Positions 1-12,133 of a stretch of DNA of 64,000 bases are shown one piece after another (position 1 is the stretch's first letter; each line of letters opens with the position of its first letter). The stretch is from Stratiolaelaps scimitus (Eukaryota > Arthropoda > Arachnida > Mesostigmata > Laelapidae): assembly GCA_019614645.1 (NCBI GenBank), contig JABWDB010000009.1:4693501-4757500 (forward strand), written 5' to 3'. The position numbers were made by a program, and so were the translations under genes. The notes under the pieces were generated by a model, which was not told where the DNA came from, did not search any database, and was given only the letters and a program-made list of their open reading frames with translations.

Positions 1-609
1 TCGCAGCTAATTTTGCCCCCCCCCCCCGCGCAGGCCCCGTCCCCAACCTCCGTCTGCTAAATAGCTGCAAATAGCTGGCGTCGGAGCCTTTAGGTCTGCG
101 TACCGACAACCGTTTGCAGATTCCATCGTTTCTGCTGTTGCTGTTGAGGCAGAGCTAGACGAGGTGGCGAGGTGAGTTTCATGGCGTGTTTACTATACGA
201 GATGACGCAGACTGCTCTACGCCTGCGTTTGAGTAGCGTATCAGGCACCGTTTATCGTACGAGCGTACGTGTATTTAACGATACTCTCCTCAGGCAGATA
301 GAGGGAGAGAGCGAGAGAAACAAACCGACACACAAGCACACACATAGGTACACATAGGCGTACTCACTGAAGTCAGTCGGTTACTAATCGTTGACCACTT
401 AAGATATCTGCGTCCACCATGATGGTATCGCGCGTAGTCTCCCTCCCCCCGCCCCAATAGCTGGCTTTAGACATCGTCTATGAAGATGGGCAGGTAGAAT
501 CGTTTACTATGTTCATGTCTTCGCGCTCTCTCTCTCTCTCGGGCCGAGACTAACAATTTGTTACGGCAATTGAGTACATCAACGAGGAGATGATGTCGAC
601 AACGACGAT

Positions 610-650
610 AACGACAACAACAACAGCAGCAGCAGCAACAACAACAATAG
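610..650. repeat. CAA/CAG trinucleotide tract
   Basis: Runs of CAA, CAG and ACG triplets produce homopolymer-like reading frames on both strands (poly-Thr/Ala and poly-Val). This is simple-sequence DNA, not a gene. Confidence 0.85.
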
Positions 651-1413
651 CCGTAACAAGAGCGGCAACTGGCCCGCGTTTCTTCCCGACCACTGCCACT
701 TGGGCAAGACCGTGCGTTCCCTTCTCAGTTTGGCGTGCCAGAGCAATTAACGCAGTCGGCAATCGGAACTGGCAGGTATAGCGCACCTCAGGACGCGGCG
801 GTGGCGGCGACGGCGGCGGCGGCGGTAGCAGAAGAAACGCGTACGTCTTAAATGGCCAATACCGAAACGCAATGGTCGCGCCAACGCCGACGTCGGTCAC
901 GGGATCGATTAGTTCAAACGAAATCGTTGCTGGTCCCTTGCTGCGGCTGCTGCTGCTTCGAGCGCCGTTTGCTATTTGCTCTCTAACTCGTTGTACTGTT
1001 TGATCCCGATACGGCGTTCCTGTGTTCTACTTCGATATTTGGTTAGCGCTGGCTTCCGCCGCGAGATTTAACATGAGCTCCTTCTCCACAGAAAACAAGC
1101 GAATACTATGCCGCGTACACAATCGCAGAGCGACAATACACGAGCAGAAGAATGATTTTTCCTAATCAATTACTATTGCGTGACACTGTTATAAAGCTCT
1201 TGTGGGAAATTCAACCCAGTGGACTGCAACCCATTTCATAATCGTAATATATGGGGAGTTGAATCTGGAGCCAACATCCTCAACACCTGTCACTTGCCCT
1301 GACAATAAACACAATTGCATACAATTGTCTACCAGTGCGACTGAACTGTCATAAGCTTCAAGTGATTCTCCTCCCGCATTTCAGAGTAATTCAGCCATTA
1401 TCGCCCTGGGATG

Positions 1414-1417
<4 letters not shown>

Positions 1418-1444
<27 letters not shown>
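1418..1444. repeat. (TA)n microsatellite
   Basis: Pure TA dinucleotide repeat of 27 bp. Sister tracts lie at 1551-1573 and 1729-1745, so three occur within 330 bp. Confidence 0.97.
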
Positions 1445-1550
1445 CCCAGTACTATGTGACACTATTCAAGGGAATTCTACATCGTCGTAAGCTGCTAGTT
1501 ACGATGATTCACGATCATTTAAGTCCTCGCCTACTTCGCTCAGCAGACGG

Positions 1551-1573
1551 ATATATATATATATATATATATA
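1551..1573. repeat. (TA)n microsatellite
   Basis: Pure alternating AT run, followed by a short GATA/GATG stretch. Confidence 0.97.
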
Positions 1574-1728
1574 GATATAGATGGATGGATCGGCGGCTTC
1601 TTTCCTCGGAGAGAAGGAGGAGGACGGGGAGGAGGCGCCCGACCAGTCTCTCTGTCTGTCGTACGGGTTGCTGGTAGACAGAGTGGTAAACCGTCGTCAC
1701 TTGTGTCGCCATTGTGAAAAATCACTAC

Positions 1729-1745
1729 ATATATATATATATATA
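1729..1745. repeat. (TA)n microsatellite
   Basis: Pure alternating AT run, third member of the 1.4-1.75 kb cluster. Confidence 0.95.
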
Positions 1746-2260
1746 CGAAGTTGAACAGTGAGCGGAGCAGTGCATACGATGCGAAGGGATAGCAGGGCAG
1801 GTCTGGGGCTACGGGGGTCTGCGGCCACGTCTGGGGGGAGCGGGGTATTCTTTGCACCCCGGTAGGCGGGCAACTGACGATGAAATGCCCCCGCCAACGA
1901 CGGAGCGACACCGGCTGCAGCGACAACGACGAGGATGTCATCACCAGAAGCCATTTTTAGTGGAGTGCAGGCACCGCACCGCACTCACGCATCATCACGG
2001 TGAGCGCCTCATCACAGGCGTGCATTGCCTGCCAGTCAGGCAGCCGGCCAGACGCATGACTTCTAACCATGACTACGAGAATAGGGAGTCCCCCTCTGAC
2101 GGTGGCATTGCCAAGTATCACTGCATGTATACCATGCGATGCTATACGCGCGATCTTTTCACTCGGTAGGCAGATAGAAGATGCCTGCCTGGGTGTGGGG
2201 ACCGTGGTGATGGTGGGGTCCGCCCTGTTCTATAGAGCGAGATAGAGAGTTTTAGAGACA

Positions 2261-2276
2261 GAGAGAGAGAGAGAGA
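2261..2276. repeat. (GA)n microsatellite
   Basis: GA dinucleotide run with interrupted GA-rich flanks from about 2237. Confidence 0.9.
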
Positions 2277-2985
2277 ATACACTCTGTGCGTTCGTGATTG
2301 CCGAGAGGAATTGTTCTCGGGTATCATAATGAAATCTAGGGAGAGGGGGTGGGGAGAGAGAGAGACAGTCCTCACATGAAGATAGAATTACACTAGGCAC
2401 ACACTTTATCTAGTGCTGCTATAATGAATAGTAACAGTACCAACACTAATCATATAATAATACTAATGGTAGCAATGGTAATGATAAAGCACTTATTCTG
2501 AAGGACCCAGTAATGAATTGCCGTCGAAAAGGGAAGCATTTAATCAGTGGTAGCTTAGTAGAGCTGTGACGTGCGTAACTACGACGTTCGATTTCTGGGA
2601 CAATGTCAGTAGCATGGCGCGTATCGTACTGTTTAGCTAATTCATAAGAGTTTGATTACCTTCAGCGTAATGCGATGATGCGCACACTGTATGAGATGCC
2701 GATTGTACGCGCGCAAATTGTATGCAAACATCAACTTATGTTCGAACAACATTTATGCATATTTTGCTTGATTTGGTTACGTCGTTTGATGTTACCGCCC
2801 GCCGGCGGTGCTAAACACGGGTGTACCACACAACTGTCATATATCCCCCGTTTTGCTAAAGGCCAAATACAGACCGACAGATATCCAGAAGAAAGCGACC
2901 GGGCTGCCCACCCGCCAATGAGTCACTCAGTCGAACAAGCGACTCGAAAGGCGATTAAAAATTATTCGAAAATAGCCAAACCGCC

Positions 2986-3017
2986 GCAAGTCTCTGCATA
3001 TAACGGCAGAGACTTGC
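2986..3017. repeat. Perfect inverted repeat (12-bp arms, 8-nt loop)
   Basis: GCAAGTCTCTGC at 2986-2997 is followed by eight bases and then its exact reverse complement at 3006-3017. No flanking terminal repeats of a transposon were recognised. It would fold into a stable hairpin in either strand. Confidence 0.9.
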
Positions 3018-4950
3018 AGTGCGACGTTTCTGATACGCCGACAAATGGCAAATGCACGCTATCGAGAGAGAAACGCTTTAAATGTTCAAAGTTATCCGCA
3101 CTGCCTCTGTTCGCAGTTTTATATAAATAAGTCAATAAATAGATAAATATAATTGTCAGACACCGACCAAAGAGGCTCTGCCGATTGCTCGCCAATCTGC
3201 ATGGCTCGTTCAAGAATCACCGGTTAAAAGATGCGATTGATATTCGTTGTCGTTCGAGACGGCCGTCGCCAAACCACCTGGCGTTCAGGTCGTCATGCGA
3301 CCACTGGTGGCGAGGTCAATTTCTAGGTGACGCATTTGATTTAAGCCAGAGTAAAGCGACACTAATAATCACATCACGAAGGCATAATGGAGCCGATGTG
3401 GTGAAACGATGGAGCGAATCTCGGTGCGATATGTTGGTCACGTACTAACGATAATCCATAATGGCGACCAAAAAGGGCAGCAATGGGACTGAGCGGGGTA
3501 ATTTTGTTCGGAGTGAAAAATCTATGTTATACTGAATATAGCTGGGCAGGAATGAGTCTTGTCGACGAGGGACAGATTTCGCTCGCTGCACAGGTCCTGC
3601 AATATACAATATCTGTGCCTTAGGTATTATACTTATTATATATTAGGATAATTACTTCAGTGTGTGCGTACCGATGCGTACCACCCAAGAAGTAAACACC
3701 TATTGAATTGTATTATTGCTTATCACTGAGCCAACAAGCTGAGAGCTCTCTAACGGAGCCGCACCCTTGTCAAGCCTTGTCTCGTACTATGATACTTACG
3801 AAGGGGCGTTTCAACGAAGACAAGTTCTTATTTCAGCAGGGTGTCGCAACTGTTGTCGTTCATAAGTTTCGCAACAATTAGCGAGTATTCTGTAGGGTCT
3901 ATATTTTTACACACGTTCGTACAACACAATTGTTCGTTACATACCCAAATAAATTTTGTAGAGGAACACAGAACTGGTACACGTATGGCATACGTTTTCA
4001 AGCGTGTGTGAGCTCGCCACCAGCTAACTGCAGTGGCCAACAGTAACAATACGTTGGCGAATTCACAGCCGCTATTCTCGCTACGCTCTCCCGCATCGGG
4101 GTGCACTCGTGCCTAGCTGATTCAAGAATAAAATCGACTTTATTCAGCGACAATATACAACTCATAAAATCCTATCATTGTCTAGTTTATCGCTATTTAG
4201 TTGACGTTTGACGAAGAAGTCTGTTATGGTCCTGTTCCTTTATTTGCTCGCTCCGGTGTTTCTTAATGGCGTTACCGTTGAGGAACTCGCATCAGCTTGC
4301 CATATGACAAGGCGCTTTCCCTCGCTCGCTCGATCAGCTTTAACGAATAGATTGCACCGGGAAGTTGTAGGACTTGGTGCTTTCGACAAAGATTAACGTT
4401 CATCTAGGTGAACAGAGCGAGGAAGAACAAAGCCTCTGCGGAAGAGGCACCTCTTCAATGCGCACACCCTATATATGCATAAGTTCGCCCGTCGGCATCG
4501 GCACCTCGATTCTCTGATTCTCTGATTTCTTCTGTCCGTGCCGGGCAAAATGTGCTAATGGACACTCTCATCCATCGTTCGAGAGCCACTCGACCGTCCA
4601 ATGATGTTCTCAAACCGCCGTCGCTAGCGAAATTCTCACTAAATGAAAAGCTCGCTTGCAGTCAGGCGGGCAGACACTCTCCGACATCGTATAATACAAA
4701 CACGTTGTATAATACATAACTCGCTTCCTTCAATGGCCACGTCTAGATATGCATGCGCACCCCCGGTTTGGGCCAAATTCAAAAGACACACACACACACA
4801 CCACAGAGCTCCTAATCCCCCCCGCGTTTACGCTACCCCGTACAAACAGCAAACCGCAACAAATGCAACGTCGTAGATCGTAGTAGAAGCAGCAGTAGTA
4901 AGCGCTCGAAGTGCCACCGAATTCTCATACTGATGGGGGGGCTGTATGAC

Positions 4951-4964
4951 GGGGGGGGGGGGGG
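4951..4964. repeat. Poly-G run
   Basis: Fourteen consecutive G, preceded by a shorter G7 run near 4935 and followed by GGGGG. Several other G/C runs are scattered in the window (for example 11104-11118 and 25847-25859). Confidence 0.9.
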
Positions 4965-5281
4965 TTGGGGGCGTCGCATGAACAAGAAATGAGGTAACGT
5001 TTCCCTTTCCCTCTATCTTTCTTTCTTTCTTTTTCTCTATTTCATCTTTGTCCATTTGTCCCACTGCCGCGTGTGTGTCTGGGTGGGGTTCGCGGCTCCG
5101 CCATCGAGTGAAGAGTCCGTTCTGTCGTTTTGTTGCTGCAGAGTCGCTCTTCATTCTTCGTTTTTCTTCTGGTTAACATTTCAAAATGAAAAGAGAATAA
5201 GGGAAAGCAATAAAAGATGGGCAGTCGGACAATGGGGTAATGTTATCATCACCGTTTGACCGTCGATGCGGTATACGACAG

Positions 5282-5312
<31 letters not shown>

Positions 5313-5313
5313 G
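5282..5313. repeat. (TA)n followed by (GATA)n
   Basis: Alternating TA with one TG interruption, running into TAGATAGATAGATA up to about 5325. Confidence 0.95.
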
Positions 5314-5432
5314 ATAGATAGATAATGTGTAATAGCCTCTATGTCCATGAGTCTGTGCGAGCGTGACAATAGAGACATAACGATCGGTGAGCTCTCGCCG
5401 GCTGAAGGATCGCTGTCGTCATCGTTGTCGCG

Positions 5433-5565
5433 ATGTCATTACGAGGTACTTATTTATCCACGTCGAACGTCGTCTGGTCGCTGATGCTACTGCTGCTGCC
5501 GCCGTTGCTGTGCGACGACCAACCGCTGAGCTGTGCCAATTTCGCCGACGAAGATAGGGAAGAAG
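5433..5565 (+). CDS. Candidate signal-peptide leader exon (unknown protein)
   Basis: An ATG at 5433 opens a frame encoding an arginine at residue 4 and then a strongly hydrophobic segment at about residues 13-27 (core SLMLLLLPPLLC). An acidic stretch with two cysteines follows (residues 27-44, ending ADEDREE). The frame meets a near-consensus donor, AAG|GTAAAC, at 5565/5566, leaving phase 1. The codons are GC-ending, unlike the AT-rich sequence just after. Together this looks like the first coding exon of a secreted or membrane protein. No downstream exon was identified, and no family is recognised. It would lie inside the homeobox gene intron on the opposite strand. A chance CTG-rich stretch is the main alternative. 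Confidence 0.33.
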
Positions 5566-5641
5566 GTAAACTCATTCAGTCATTTAGACGTTCATGGAAT
5601 CATATCCATTCAACACCGCTGAACCCCATCGCAGGTGAAGC

Positions 5642-5663
5642 TATATATATATATATATATATA
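5642..5663. repeat. (TA)n microsatellite
   Basis: Pure alternating TA run just downstream of the candidate leader exon's donor; it makes the IYIYIY-type frames seen in all such tracts. Confidence 0.96.
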
Positions 5664-5964
5664 CTGCGTAATGAAGATGGGTTTTTTGCCGAAAATAATA
5701 CGCGTCAAGGGAAGAACGGTTGTGCCTGCTTCCGTAGTAGAAATATGTCTCTACAATAAAATCTGCAGGTCATTCTTTCTAGCTTGTGGCTCGAGCCGCG
5801 AAATGAGAACAGTTACAACTATTCTATGCCGCTACTTATGTGGCTCCTGGGGCACGCACGGGCTACCCATTGACGTGTCTAGCTAACGACTAGAAAGCGT
5901 TCACACATAATAAATCTCCTTTTTTGGAAACCGAACGCTTGAAGCTCCTCACAAATGTGAAGTA

Positions 5965-5994
5965 TTAGGGGATTTCATTCGAACTGTCCGCTTT
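5965..5994. repeat. Mariner left terminal inverted repeat
   Basis: Begins TTAGGGGATTTCATTCGAAC and continues to CTTT. It matches the reverse complement of 7156-7185 except for one base in the GGG/GGC position. Confidence 0.93.
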
Positions 5995-6107
5995 ATCGAA
6001 TGGCGCACAGTCCGCACTACACGACACAATGCGTTCATACTTGGAGTGCGCGCGCGGCAGGAACGTGGCTTCCTTTCGAACTGAGCGGTTTCGCTACGAT
6101 TAGAAAG

Positions 6108-6940
6108 ATGGACACTGCAGTAAAAAGTGCAAATTCCTCCAAAAATCAACGGGAAATCATCACATTTTTGTTTCTCCAAGGACGCCCTCCAGCTGAAATC
6201 CATCGACAAGTAGTGAACGCGTACGGAAGGTCTGCCTTATGCCAGCGAACGGTACGACGTTGGTGCGAGCTATTTAACAGTGCAAATTTGGACACCGGTG
6301 ACCACCGAGGCGGGGACCACAAATCAGGTGCGACAAGGACGAATGGATTGACAGACTCGAGGCAGCTTTTGAGCAAACTAGAGGTTGGTCCATGGAGTCT
6401 ATGTCGGCTGAAACTGGGATTCCTCAGGTGACGTGTCATAGAATTATCACGAATATACTGAAGATGAAGAAAATCAATGCAAAATGGGTTCCCCATACAC
6501 TGACCAGATGAAAATGTGTGTGGAGTGTTCGACATCTAATTTGAAGACTTATGCGCAACAAACCAGTCGCTTTGAATACACGGTGTCGATAGACGAGACA
6601 TGGGTTAGCCTGCATAGACCTCCTGAGAAGGACCAAACAAAACGGTGGCTCCGACAAGGTGAAGCGGCAACGTCTGTGGCAGTGCCAGATAGATTCGGAC
6701 GAAAGGTGATGATGATACTTGCCATTGCGAAATATTAGCCGCAAAAGAAAAAGTCAATGCTTCCCTATATCTCGATTTCGTGAAGATATTGATGAACAAA
6801 TCGCGTTTGGATCGACAGCACCGAGTGTGGTTACTCGACGACAATGCAAGACCTCACCGCACTGCTGAAATTGGATGGAGGGGAACAATATTGAGCGATG
6901 GCTTCAACCCCCATATTCTCCTGATTTAATGGTTGTTGCC
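6108..6940 (+). pseudogene. Mariner transposase pseudogene
   Basis: This was a DDE/D transposase that cuts and pastes the element at TA sites. The N-terminal helix-turn-helix region starts at the ATG at 6108 (NQREIITFLFLQGRPPAEIH). The second DNA-binding helix region continues in another frame from about 6341 (EWIDRLEAAFEQTRGWSMES). A third frame from about 6484 carries SIDETW, with the first catalytic Asp at 6592-6594. The stop at 6736 ends that frame. LLDDNARPH follows in yet another frame (Asp at 6840-6842), and then PPYSPDL with the third Asp at 6923-6925. Only 83 nt separate the last two Asp codons, against 105 expected for the D34D spacing, so about 22 nt were lost. With at least four frame breaks it cannot encode active enzyme. 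Confidence 0.95.
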
Positions 6941-7155
6941 ATGCATTAAAAAGGGCAATAGGTGGGGTTCCATATGCAAACGTCGACTTACTCACAATAT
7001 CAATCGATAACAAATTTATAAATGGAAATGCGAATGGTAAATATTTGGCTATCCCAAAACTCCCAGAGAACTGGAATAAAGCTGGGGAGTACCTCTAACT
7101 CATACCAAAATATCTTTGTTCTAACTCATTTAGTTGAAGAGTTATTGACATTTAA

Positions 7156-7185
7156 AAAGCGGACAGTTCGAATGAAATGCCCTAA
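7156..7185. repeat. Mariner right terminal inverted repeat
   Basis: Reads AAAGCGGACAGTTCGAATGA and ends CCCTAA, the inverse of the left end. The next two bases are TG rather than the TA found left of the element. Confidence 0.93.
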
Positions 7186-7899
7186 TGTTATAGCAGCAAC
7201 AAGAATAATAATAATTATAATAATGAAATATAAAATATTATTTGCATCACTCATCAATCGCCTTTCAAGAATATATATATATATATATACATATATTATA
7301 CACAGCTCAATGAACTATGAGCGTATTAATAGTATTGTTATTGTTGCTGTTGTATTTATTACATTTTCGTACCGTGTGATATTATTAGTTCAGAACATCG
7401 AGGAAATATTCTGGCTTTTCATGAATGTGAAAATGTGCACACGTTAGAAAAAGTCGAGGCGTGGGATGTTATTGACTCGATCCAATTTAAATTTTGTTTT
7501 AATTTTGTTAACATTCAACGTCGAACGGGCACAGCAAGAAAACCTTTCGCCGGGCTAATGTTATTAACTGAATTTGCATATTGCCATTATTACAATGAGG
7601 GCACCCTTTCACAGATTCACACAGACGTACATCTATCCATATAGTCCATTGTATATATATATATATATATAAATTGGTCTACGCTAATCGCTTAATCGTA
7701 ATGAATGCGCAACGATTATGTAAAACGAGACACCAGCATCAAAACAGCGGCAGGGAGAGGAAGAGAGAGAGAGAGGCAATTAAAAAACAATATCCCTCAT
7801 TATCGCTCAACCGTACGTGTATCATCGGTTGACCGGTTCGTCGGCGCATTGGGTGCTGCTAACGATTTCTCGCGGAGGCGAAAATTAATTTTGCTTGTA

Positions 7900-8560
7900 A
7901 CAAGATTCTTTTCTCGCTTCTACGAGAAGGAGACAGCAGGAAGATCAACAACAATAAGAACAATAGCAACAGCAGCGGCAACAACAGCGGCGACCCGGGC
8001 GTGAAATCCAGCTGGGGGGCGGGGGTCTCCAGACCTCGCAGCTCTTGTACAAACTGCGAGAGAGCTCCGCGACAATGACCAACGCCCAGTGTGGTGCGGT
8101 GCAGTAATTCGAGCAACGACCACACCGCCGCAGAAGTGGTACAGCTTCGCCGCGGGAAGATGGGGAGATTCACCGTACGGTTGCGGGTTTATGACACGGC
8201 CTGTCCGCGTCTTCCGCGCGGAAAGCCAGCCAGCCTGCCTCTTCATATCCAGGCAGCCAGACGGCAGATAGATGTCGAGGCAAGCAGGCCTCGTTCTGCC
8301 GGGCTGGGCGAGAACGCGCGCTGCACTAATGAGGTTTGAAATTTTACAGCTTGTAGTACATCGACGCACTGCGCGCGCGTACATACTCGCGAGCGGCGTA
8401 AAGGCGCCGTCGCGCGGCCAGCGGCAGCGGCGAGCCGTAGGAGCGCAACAACAACAACGACAACAGCAACAAAAACAGCAAAAACAACGAAGCAACGAAG
8501 GGCATGATGGCGGTGGGTAGGTGTTTGTTGAACGCACTGACGCTTGTTGTGGAAAACAAA
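7900..8560. other. GC-rich block with open frames on both strands
   Basis: Low stop-codon density leaves long overlapping frames in several registers, including a 246-codon minus-strand frame (7920..8660) and an 82-codon plus-strand frame (8091..8339). None has a recognisable domain, and the longest is padded by Cys/Val runs from CAG-type triplets. The block may contain a small exon or a regulatory element, but I cannot choose a frame. Confidence 0.4.
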
Positions 8561-9789
8561 GTGGTTCGGGTTGGAGTATCACAAGCAGGGGTAGGCCAAA
8601 GTCGTGAGTCCTGCACGTTGCTGGAGGAAGTTGTAAAATGTTGCTAAGCGTTTCGGGCAAGAGTGGCCAGGCGTGAGGTGTGGCCCAAAACTAGCGTGCA
8701 AGATGAGAACGCGTGCGGGTGAGCTAGCGAGAGAGTACACTCAACATGATCATGACTGCTGGCTCGCCTGTAGACCGCCGGATCGTTTGCGAGGGCGCAC
8801 TGCAAAATAGCCTTGTGTCTCAAAGTATCTGTCGTCCGTGTTTCTTCTCGGTTGACGATATTGAAACGCATCACAGCATGAGGATGCGACGAGCAAGTTC
8901 CAGCATACTTTGTCGTATTAAAAGCGACCTATCACACGAATATAGGCAGAATGTCGGGCGTCTGGCACGTTCGATCGGTCTCGACTGAAGTGAATTGCCT
9001 CAATCCGTAATCGTTACTCCGAGGCAATATTGACTAGTTCGAGAGTAGTGGCGCTAAGAGATGTCAGCTTTTTATTAACGAAATATTTTTTTACGGCGAA
9101 TGGGACGATAAACACTAGCAATAATTAATTTGTTGGCTGTGACGAAGCAAAATAGTTCGAGCGCGCATTCGCTTGAATCCGTCTATGGTATATATATATA
9201 TATATAGAACAAAAGACAAATGCGTGCGGGTATCCCTGTGTATGAATTGGGTTTGGCAGAAAGCGTTATTACTAAACACTAAAAATAACTACCCGCGATG
9301 TATCTAGTCAACTGATTGACTGATTGCTTGCTTGGTTACGTTCATTCTCCAGAATAGCCTTGTTCAACAGCGCTCGTTACACTGACCTAGACACAAATAT
9401 ATTCGCTCTCCCCTTTTTGATAGTTGCTCATATCGAAAAGTTGTACCATTTATATGCTACACCTAAAAGCTTCATAGCACCAAATCAAACCTAGTTCAGC
9501 AAAGGCTAAGCGATACCACAATCAATTGTATATATATATATATATGTATATTCGTTCAATTTCACACCAATCTTGAGGAGAAAGTTCGTTTCGATGGACC
9601 TCAGACTTTGCACAATCCGAGGCACAAAATGCCGCATGCGGACATCCGGACTCCAATTAGGGTTCGTCCCAAATTCGCAAATGCCCGTCACCAGTGACGG
9701 GTTTCGCCCTGCTTGCCATGCTCTCCATCACCACCTGTGACAGGTATGTAGATATTATCTACTGCAATCTACTGGCATATGTTGACCTC

Positions 9790-9811
9790 ACTCTCTCTCT
9801 CTCTCTCTCTC
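9790..9811. repeat. (CT)n microsatellite
   Basis: Pure CT dinucleotide run of 22 bp. Confidence 0.95.
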
Positions 9812-9974
9812 GGGAGAGGTGCGATACCCTAGTCTGGCTTCACTGTTACGTCATGATGAGGTTGTCGTACACAACGATTCGATTCGGCGTCAAAATAACG
9901 ACATCGAACCGAACGTGCTCACGCACGTTCACGTTTTTGGTCTCGATTGAGAAATGCAAACGTCCACACGAGAA

Positions 9975-10012
9975 CAACAACAACAACAACAATAACAACG
10001 ACGACAGCAACA
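9975..10012. repeat. CAA-rich trinucleotide tract
   Basis: AACAACAACAACAACAATAACAACGACGACAGC-type sequence that gives an artificial poly-Asn frame on the plus strand. Confidence 0.85.
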
Positions 10013-10617
10013 AGAACAGAAACGAAGAAAAACTGTACTTGAAAGAGAGCGACCGCCCCCCAGCGTGGCCTCCCCGCATGGGGGCAACTCATCCCCCGTG
10101 AGTAGATTTCTTCAAGTCGTTGCTCGTAGTTGGCGTGTTCTGTTCCGTTCGTTTTCGAGATCTGGGTTTCTTTCTTTCTTTCTTACTTCCCCTTTTCTTG
10201 TTCATTTTTTGCCTTCTCCGCGTTTCTTGCCATTTTCTGTTACTATTATTATTATTATTCTTGATGAGGATATTGCTGCATGTAATGTTGCCGCTATCGC
10301 CGCCACTGCCAACAACACCAACTACTCCTCCCTGATAATTCCGCCGATGTGCCGATGATCCACACACTATCCGTCGGCCTGTCCGTATACCCGCTCCGTG
10401 TCGCGATCGACGACGACGACGACGACGCTCGGTCAGGATAATAGAATCTGTGACAGTATAATAGCCGCCAGTGGATAGACGAAGCCTGCCTCTCACTAAC
10501 AAGTCTGTCACAGCGACAGCGGTGGCTGCCTCAGCAGCAACAACAGCAACAACAACAACGAGATTTTTCGACCAGCCGCAAATGAGGAACGGACGCAGCA
10601 ACAGCTAACAGCAACCG

Positions 10618-10645
10618 CGGCAGCAGCAGCAGCAGCAACAACAAT
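10618..10645. repeat. CAG/CAA trinucleotide tract
   Basis: Short pure CAG run followed by CAA triplets. Related CAG/CTG tracts occur at about 10889-10912 and 10975-11030. Confidence 0.85.
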
Positions 10646-10974
10646 AGCCAACATCAGGCCATTGTATAATGCAATGTCGCAGTGTCTGACCGGTAGCAGC
10701 AACGGCCGACATCGGGACTATGCGAAAGCGAAACGATACATAGCAGCGTCTTCTACGGCCTTTAGCTCAATTTACGTTTTTTTTCTGTCGATTCTCCCCT
10801 CTTCCTCCGCGGTCGTCTGGGGTTGGCCTGGTGCATTTTTGTCTTGTTATTGCTGACGCCGCCGCCGCCGTCATCGGTGTCCGTTGTTGCTGCTGCTGCT
10901 GCTGCTGTTGCTGATATAGAATGAGTATCACAGCCACAGTGAAAGCGCACGGCAACCTACGAACGCTGACGGAC

Positions 10975-11030
10975 AACAACGACGACGACGACGACAGCAA
11001 CAACAATAACAACAACAACAACGACGACGA
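10975..11030. repeat. AAC/GAC trinucleotide tract
   Basis: AAC, GAC and CAG triplets in succession give artificial poly-Asp/Asn (plus) and poly-Leu/Ser (minus) frames. Confidence 0.85.
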
Positions 11031-11552
11031 TCTAAAGAAACCGCCGGCCGCCTCGATGAACGCCGAAACTTGTTCGTTCATCGGGCGTCAAGCGAGTCAT
11101 CATTCCCCCCCCCCCCCACCCCACCCCCCGTCATCGACACTACACTCGACCTGATCAATTTGAGTGAGTGTGTGTGTATGGATGTCTGTAAACATGTAGG
11201 GGCGGTATCAATATTCACGAACGGCGGCTGTGGCGCGACGTCGTGCATCGTGCGACGGATGAACCCGGAGCGAGAGAGAGAGCAGCATCAGCGGAACAAG
11301 GGGGACATCAAAGACAGATGAGGGTGGGATGTGGGGGCTCAATGAGAGAAGTGCTTGCGGAGAGTCGTGCATATATATATGTATATTCGTTTAAATAAGA
11401 TGAATTTAAAAGAGGTCCTCCAAAGACGAAGGCGGCCCGAAATCGAATCGAAACATTGCGAATTGACTGCGATTGACCGCTGCGCTGAGTTTCGTTGCTT
11501 CTGCCATGCTCACCGTGTTTGTTTGTGTTGTATATGTGAATGAGCATGTATG

Positions 11553-11556
<4 letters not shown>

Positions 11557-11587
<31 letters not shown>
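11557..11587. repeat. (TA)n microsatellite
   Basis: Pure alternating TA run preceded by TGTATGTATGTA. Confidence 0.96.
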
Positions 11588-11591
<4 letters not shown>

Positions 11592-12133
11592 CGGATCCGG
11601 TGAAGGAGGGGCGGAGCTTCCGTTGTTCGCATTTTTCCCAATGTTTGATTGGCCTGTATTTTATATTCTAGAAAAAATTGCTAAAAATAGCAAATAAAGA
11701 AAATGCTGAAACCACTAATGCTAACTCAAACTCGCGGTTGACTTCAACAAAGACCGAAAGTTCAATAGTGATCATATAAAGAGCCTATTGAAAGAGTCTT
11801 TCGCTAGTTGTGACATGTTCAACATATACGGCAGTAAAGAACGTTCGCGAAATCGCTCCCAACGGCGAGAAAGAGAGTTAAGCTGCAAATCGGACGAGTC
11901 CGAAGACCGAACATCGATAGACTAACTAAGATACGACATGAAATGACAGTGGATTCTCTTCATCTGGGGCCGACTTCCCGAACGCAACCTGGGATAAGTG
12001 GCGGGACAACGAGGAGATAATGAACAGAGTGAAATACGATGTGAATTTCGATATTTTTCTTCGACCCCTTGAAATCTAAATCGTAAATCGTGGATTTCCG
12101 ATGAAATTATCAATGCACTATGGATTTTTCAGG

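Larger units (their letters stand above)
1..5432. other. Non-coding stretch, probably interior of the homeobox gene intron
   Basis: No recognisable coding exon was found. The stretch holds a C-run near 18-27, (CT)n at 525-540, a CAA/CAG tract near 610-650, three (TA)n tracts between 1418 and 1745, (GA)n at 2261-2276, a perfect hairpin at 2986-3017 and a G-run at 4951-4964. Open frames here are short or repeat-derived. Because the homeodomain exon at 13480..13819 (minus strand) ends in a splice donor and no downstream homeodomain exon was found below it, this region is inferred to be intronic for that gene. A short open frame with a hydrophobic start near 4226 was noted but not accepted. Confidence 0.5.
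5965..7185 (+). mobile_element. Mariner (Tc1/mariner superfamily) element, degenerate copy
   Basis: A 1221-bp unit is bounded by about 30-bp terminal inverted repeats that match at all but one position and begin TTAGG. Between them lies a broken transposase with the mariner hallmarks DETW and DNARPH. The left flank is TA, the target duplication expected of mariner, whereas the right flank reads TG. This suggests one mutated duplication base. The length is close to the about 1.3 kb of full elements, so the copy is nearly complete but carries small deletions and several frame breaks. It sits in what is probably an intron of the homeobox gene. Confidence 0.95.

Noticed and set aside
4226..4396. 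Hydrophobic N-terminus MVLFLYLLAPVFLNGVTVEE
   Set aside because: Short frame with no splice site or codon bias to support it.
7920..8660. 246-codon minus-strand open frame, the longest in the window
   Set aside because: It has Cys/Val runs from triplet repeats, no domain, and equally open plus-strand frames. The openness reflects GC-richness rather than selection on a protein.
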